64,000 nucleotides of DNA. It comes from Microbotryum silenes-acaulis. Its lineage: Eukaryota > Basidiomycota > Microbotryomycetes > Microbotryales > Microbotryaceae. The stretch is taken from contig QPFY01000004.1 in NCBI GenBank assembly GCA_003665825.1, positions 682,001 to 746,000 of the forward strand. The letters are read 5' to 3'. Shown here piece after piece: positions 59,000 through 64,000 of this stretch. Every line of letters begins with the position of its first letter. Positions within the stretch are counted from its first letter, which is position 1. Both the position numbers and the translations under genes were made by a program. A model generated the notes under the pieces. It saw only the letters and a list, made by a program, of their open reading frames with translations, had not been told where the DNA came from and did not search any database.

Positions 59000-59639
59000 T
59001 CATTTCATCACTGGACTAGTTTTTTTTGTTCTCTGGGAGCCCCATGATGGGCTCAGACCGTCGTCGAGACCCGCATCGAGTGGGGACCTTTTCACGGCTG
59101 CCTCCCGACATCCCTCATCTGCTATTTGTCGGAGCTTCACTATGGAGCTTTGAGATAACCAGACACCGTCCATCGTTGCTCGGGACAACGCGACATACAA
59201 CTTGGCCGTGAGAAAAGACGGGCGTCTCCAGACACACTCCTACCTGCGCGAGTGACTGCCCTTGCGACTTGTTGATCGTCATAGCCATTGCGAGCCGAAT
59301 CGGAAACTGCGTCCGATGCAGAGTGAACGGAAGCTCAGCTGATGACCCTGTCTTCAGCGTGATCCGTGGCAACAAAACTGGCTGTCCAGCATGATCTCCT
59401 GTGAGAATGATGGCCTCGAGCACGCGGGTGTGTAACCGAGTTGACAACAGTTTTGTGCCGTTGCACAGCCCCGCGGCGGGGTCCAAGTTTCTGAGGAGCA
59501 TGACGGGACATCCCACTTTGAATTTTGCAGCGTGCAACGCCATCCCGGCGATGTTGAGACTCTGAAGGTACTCGATCGAGAACAGTGATTCGTCTTCGTT
59601 TTCGACCGAATCCGCGCTGTAGAACGTTTGAGCGGTCAC
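59000..59639 (-). pseudogene. Pif1/Helitron-type helicase C-terminal fragment, frameshifted
   Basis: The minus-strand frame contains the end of a Pif1-family helicase: FKVGCPVMLLRNLDPAAGLC with NGTKL, then LAMAMTINKSQGQSL and HGQ. The conserved YVALSRATMDGVWL segment that should follow lies in another frame (59200-59000), so a one-base shift has broken it near 59200. The Walker A half is absent. Such fragments usually derive from Helitron transposons or Pif1-like gene copies; no Rep domain or Helitron terminus was found. Confidence 0.8.
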
Positions 59640-59873
59640 CTCCTGTCACTGACGTCCAATGTCTGATTTTCATATCAGTTTCCGTCATGCCTAAGACTGC
59701 ACAGCCATGTCAAGTCATACCTCACGCATGCAGTGTCACCAGCTGATGGTGAAGAAAAACAACTCGAGGGTTAACATTCAAAGAAGACGTGTTGAAGGGA
59801 ATTGCTGCTTGGTAGTTTTCCATTAGCTCCTCGACAATCCCACACCAAGAGCACAGTTCATAAAATTACTTAC

Positions 59874-60390
59874 TCGAATCCGTAGCTATGCTGCATGCTG
59901 CAGCCATTTGTTGAGAAAACTTGTCCCGTATTCGTTGCAGAGCTTCCACAACGACCGCTTCGGGTGTCGCGAGCTCGAGGCCGATTTGTCTCGAGAACAG
60001 TTCGGATCGGCCCACCCGTTCGATATCTGCGTCTAAGGCTGGATGGATGGTTGGTTGACATCATGAGCGTATATCAACGGGCTGCTCCCCTAAACGTTTT
60101 GCTGTTCGCGTTACTTACTACACGGAGGCATCCCTGTTGAGGGATCGATCAATCGACACGAGCTTCCCAAGCATTGTGACAACTACTTGAGCCGTGTCCT
60201 GGGCCAGGACCGCGTGACCATAGTTACCTTCGGGTAACTTGACTATTTCGTGGCCGTCGGCCTTCAGAGAAGAGACCGTCGTGCGTTGTTTCGCGTACAT
60301 TGCGGCAAGTCGATCGACGTCATCGACTGACAGAGCTGTTCGTTTTCCATCTGCGACGTTGTAAGATGGTTGTGTTGGGGCTTCTTTCAT
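59874..60390 (-). CDS. Small unrecognised two-exon gene
   Basis: ATG at 60390 opens about 90 residues (MKEAPTQPSYNVADGKRTAL ... LAQDTAQVVVTMLGKLVSID). After an intron a second helical block follows (SELFSRQIGLELATPEAVVV, ALQRIRDKFSQQMAAA) to about 59874. The spacing of hydrophobic residues suggests helices, and the two blocks read like one small helical protein. The exon junction phase could not be settled, and a third exon is possible. No family recognised. Confidence 0.4.
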
Positions 60391-60861
60391 GAGTGGCGAT
60401 GGGATGCGGTGCGAGGGGTAAGGTGTGAAGAGCAGGAGGGAGAAAGATGGAGAAGCCTGCGCCTCAGGTTAAACCGGGCTCATAGAATGTCGCGGAAGGC
60501 CGCGGAACGTCGTGGAGTGAAGCCCAGTGTCGATAAGCCGTTGAATTCCGCGGCTGTTATTGTTTGGCGAGTGACGTAACCGGACGAACAATCTGTTGGT
60601 ATGCTGTGTCTAGACGTCGTACTTTTTCAGGCGGTCCATTGAATCCTCGTCGGGCTTCTATGCGTTCCGTCGGAGCCAGGAATAGAATCTGGGCTGGAAG
60701 ATCTTCTCAACTGTTTCACGGATAGTCAGCAAGGCCGTAAGTCCGCACCGCGCGCACGGACCGCCTGCCAGAACGGGGGCCCGGGGAGACACCGACCGGT
60801 TGTACGTAGCCTGCACGTCTGGTCCCCGACCGATCCTCACACCACCTACGACCAACACTTG

Positions 60862-63323
60862 ATGCCGCCCCCCACAAGACACCGTGTTAAATCAGTCGCC
60901 CTCATGGGCTCGCTATGGTTGGGCACGACGACGCTCGCCGCCACCCCACAGATCCCCTTTCAGGCCTTCCCCGGCCGCCCGGCGTCGATGCCGTTGCAGC
61001 AACCGGGTTCGGGCCCGGATCCGACCGATCGACCTTATCGCGAGCTTCCCTGGGGCGACATCAACATCATCTCCACGACCGACACCCACGGATGGCTTTT
61101 GGGACACCAGAACCGGGAGCCCAATTATTCGGGTGACTGGGGCGACCTGTACTCGTTCACTCAACGGCTCAGGCACCAGGCGCGAGCAAGGGGCGTCGAT
61201 CTCTTACTCGTCGATAGTGGTGATAGGGTCGATGGCAATGGTCTGGTCGATGCTGAACCGATCGAGCATGCCAAGGGGTCTGTAGTAGATTTGATGCGTC
61301 TGCCCCAAAGGCAACGTTGTGCTGAACTCATCCAAACGTCCGGCCCCCACTTGTGTGCACCCGTTCGACAGCTACACCGCGATGCAGTACTTCCAGAACA
61401 TGTCCTACGACGTCATCACCACGGGAAATCATGAACTATACCGCTATCCCGTCGCTCGTTCCGTCCTCGAAAATCTGGTCCAACACTATGGCGAACGCTT
61501 CGTGGTCAGTGGTGCATCCGCTTTGGTCCCCACGATGACGCCCTGCTCCGCGCACGACCTGACCCACCTTGTAAGTTTGCCCCACAGGCATCGAACGTCG
61601 ACATCAGGATTACCGACGAATCTTCGGAAAAGCTTGTTCCGTACGGTCGTCGCTTCCGCAAATTCCGCACCGAGACGGGCCGCAACGTCACCGCCTTCGG
61701 ACCCCTCTTTGACTTCAGGGCTCACGCCGCCGGGATCCGAGTCCAAGCGCCTCGCGAGATGATCAAGGAACCGTGGTTCTTGGAGGCGGTCCGAGAAGAA
61801 CCATCGTTTTTCCTGCTCGTTGGTCACATGTCGATTCGTTCCGAGTTGGACTCGCAGTGGTCGCTCATCGTCCGGGCGATCCGAGCCGTGCATTCCCGAA
61901 CCCCTATCTTGATCTTTGGCGGGCACCACCACATCCGGGATTGCGTAATGGTGAGTAGCGACGAGCACGTTTTCAAAAGGATATGAGAATAGGCTCTTGA
62001 TTCAATCTGCCCGTTGTTCGCCATTGCAGGAGGACGAGCGGTCCATGTCGATAGCAGCTGGTCGCTACATGGAGACGATCGGGTGGATGAGTGAGTCTGA
62101 CCTCTCTCGAGCGCCGTCGATGTCCGGAAACTGAGACAATTAGCTCGTCGATAGGCGTGAGTGGTATCGATGCAAATAATACTTTGACCTTTGAACGGCG
62201 TTTCTTGGATCAGAATCGTGCTACGGTGAGCATTCGCTGCGACCTCTACCGAGCGTTACGTCTCTTGCTCACCCGTCCGAGAGCTCTTCTTCGCCTCTCA
62301 CAGTACGAATTTCACGCTGGCGAGAAGTTTGATACGGCTATGGGCCAAGCCATCACCAAGAATCTCTCCGAAGTAGCCAAGGGGTTCAACCTTACGCATC
62401 GGTACGGCGTCGCACCTCAATGTGGGTAGCCTGTCTTGGCGCAAGTCGAGATCGCCGGAGTCAATTAGCAAGGAATGACACTTCTCCCTATCACTACAGC
62501 TTACTACCTCTCGCGTGACCCTCACAACTCGCAGCAATCAATCCTGAACCTCTTGACTACACGAGTCCTGCCTCTGCTCGTTACGCGCCCCGATCGACCG
62601 AATCCGAGCTGGGTCGTGCTCAATTCGGGCTCGGTGAGGTTCGACGTCTTCAAAGGGCCTTTCACTCGCAACGATCAATGGATCATCTTGCCCTTCAGTG
62701 AGTCCGGCAACCGTTTCTCTCTCTGACTTCTTAGAGCTGACGACGACGTGACCCCCTACTTAGCCAATTCGTTCCTGTTCGTACACGGGGTCAAGCGCTC
62801 GGTCGCCCAACAATTGCTGGCCTATCTCAACGTCGTCGGTGAACACAAACTGGCGACCTCGTCCGCCTCCGTCTCTGTTCGCTCAACCGAGGATAATTAC
62901 GAAGAAGATAGCTGGGCCCAAGAGCGTGAATCGCTCCATCTCGAACATTTGCATCGACGAGCACTTCTCGAGGCTTCGAATTTGAGCGCCTCAATTCCTC
63001 CAAGCGACGACGACGATGCTTCCAGTCCTTCGATCGGGTATGTGACCCAAGATGCATGCGGTGGTCTAGGCGACGATACCCTGCATCGTCCCGTCCCTTC
63101 AGTCTGGCAACCCATCTTCGTCGCGACCAAGTTCCCGCCCCCCTCCGCCGCCGCGGATCTGATCGACGTCGTCTTTTTCGACTTTATCCAACCGGACATT
63201 TTGGGTGCTTTGAATACACTACAAAACGAGAAAGAGTATGCGAGTTCGGACGTCAAACTATTCGTCGAAGATTTGACGGCGAATACGTTGATGCAGGAGT
63301 ACGCTAAGCGGGAATGGAATTAG
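60862..63323 (+). CDS. Secreted 5'-nucleotidase/calcineurin-like metallophosphoesterase
   Basis: Metal-dependent phosphoesterase of the UshA/5'-nucleotidase type, probably secreted or vacuolar. ATG 60862 (or 60904) begins a hydrophobic leader ([16 protein letters not shown]). Metal-binding motifs appear in order: STTDTHGW (D-x-H), [14 protein letters not shown] (G-D), [10 protein letters not shown] (G-N-H-E) and [10 protein letters not shown] (G-H-x-H). A C-terminal nucleotidase-like domain follows ([44 protein letters not shown]). About seven exons; the junction after about 61277 is unclear, and a frameshift there cannot be excluded. The last exon has an acidic Asp/Ser insert. It converges with VPS28, 168 bp apart. 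Confidence 0.85.
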
Positions 63324-63491
63324 AGCGATAATGGTTCTAGATTGCTTGCAGTGCATGTTTTCTAATTCGTGTCGTTATATTGGGAAGTGCGAGATATGTG
63401 CTACAACATCGAGCGTGGCGGGATAGGGGACGAGGAGAGCTAGGGTTTTGTCGACAAGGACCGGAAGAATCTGATCGAACAAGGGGAGAAA

Positions 63492-64000
63492 TTAGCGTTC
63501 CGCGATTTCGGCCATCGAGGTGAGCAAGCGAGAAAGTACTAACTCGCTGTACGCTTGTTCGACATCGAACATGAGCTGTGAAGATTCGACAACTCCGAGT
63601 CAGGACCTCCATCGCGAAGCCGCACCGCCTTTAGTCGATCCGACTCACATCCCTTGCCTGTTCTTCAGTGATGGTCTCGCTCGCACGCATCTGGTTCAAC
63701 GAAATCATCCTGCTTTGCACCATTGCGCAACATGAGCCACAGGTCAATTTCGCTCAAACAGTGCGTAGCACGAACCAGCTCAACATCTTGGGCCTCCCTT
63801 CCCACTGGCTCGAATTCTTGAACCTCGTGTAGCCACTCATGAGATCGGTCAAGAGAGGATGAATCTGATCTTTGGACCGGAGGTTGAGCTTGACACCGTC
63901 CATGAGGGTAATGAATGCCTGTGTGATGAGAGGGTCAGGCCAGGTCAGATTTCAGCGAGGTTGGGCTGGGCTCGACGCCCGATCTCGTCGATGGAAACGT
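63492..64000 (-). CDS. VPS28: VPS28, ESCRT-I subunit, N-terminal part beyond window
   Basis: ESCRT-I component that links to ESCRT-II/III for sorting ubiquitinated cargo at endosomes. Three exons read on minus: about 63918-63776 (AFITLMDGVKLNLRSKDQIH, PLLTDLMSGYTRF), 63709-63650 (MISLNQMRASETITEEQARD) and 63575-63492 (LMFDVEQAYSELVLSRLL, stop TAA). These match the C-terminal half of the core plus the four-helix C-terminal domain in order and spacing. The 5' exons lie past the window edge. The stop follows shortly after the last helix, as usual in the family. Confidence 0.9.

Noticed and set aside
1..64000. CRISPR arrays, operons and ribosome-binding sites
   Set aside because: The window is eukaryotic with spliced genes; no such bacterial structures were seen.

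Overview
The window looks like nuclear DNA of a basidiomycete fungus, probably Pucciniomycotina, although the lineage is inferred. Genes are split by many short introns (mostly 60-90 bp, GT-AG). Family content is fungal: a FunK1-type kinase, She9/Mdm33, a KAR9/GAR-type microtubule protein, a Plavaka-type DNA transposon, and Tad-like LINE, Ty1/copia and chromodomain Ty3/gypsy retroelements. Nothing suggests a bacterial or plasmid origin.

Layout. 0-1.6 kb: C-terminally open FunK1-like kinase (-). 1.6-5.3 kb: simple repeats, a remnant of a retroelement gag-like zinc knuckle and unrecognised open frames. 5.3-22.5 kb is the conserved housekeeping block: NDUFAF7 (+), a KAR9/GAR-type protein (-), SHE9 (+), a large DUSP-containing ubiquitin protease (+) and a Gfo/Idh/MocA oxidoreductase (-). 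For KAR9/GAR, SHE9, the protease and the oxidoreductase I could join exons with consistent phase from start to stop. 23.6-25.7 kb: an eight-exon gene (-) of no family I recognise, with a basic nuclear-localisation-like motif and an acidic middle.

26.6-34.4 kb is an apparently complete Plavaka/KDZ-type DNA transposon. It has 19-bp perfect terminal inverted repeats, subterminal repeats, a multi-exon transposase (+) and a divergently transcribed nine-exon companion gene (-) of unknown function whose exon phases all agree. 34.4-53.3 kb is a retroelement cluster: a tyrosine-recombinase-type fragment, a near-perfect 1.38-kb palindrome, a 5'-truncated chromodomain gypsy copy, an LTR plus RNase H tail of one copia element, a nearly whole but broken copia element, a truncated LINE-type ORF1, and a long two-ORF LINE whose ORFs overlap as TAATG. 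The LINE lies directly 5' of an intron-containing tRNA-Gly(TCC) gene at 53.3 kb.

53.4-64 kb: a small secreted cysteine-rich protein gene (-), a long stretch with little recognisable coding, a frameshifted Pif1-type helicase fragment (-), a small unknown gene (-), a secreted 5'-nucleotidase/calcineurin-like phosphoesterase (+), and VPS28 (-), which runs off the window end.

The host genes form no pathway together; they are ordinary neighbours in convergent or divergent pairs. The most novel material is the two-gene Plavaka element, the palindrome and the unrecognised gene at 23.6 kb. Splice junctions were read by eye and may be off by a base; no database search was possible.
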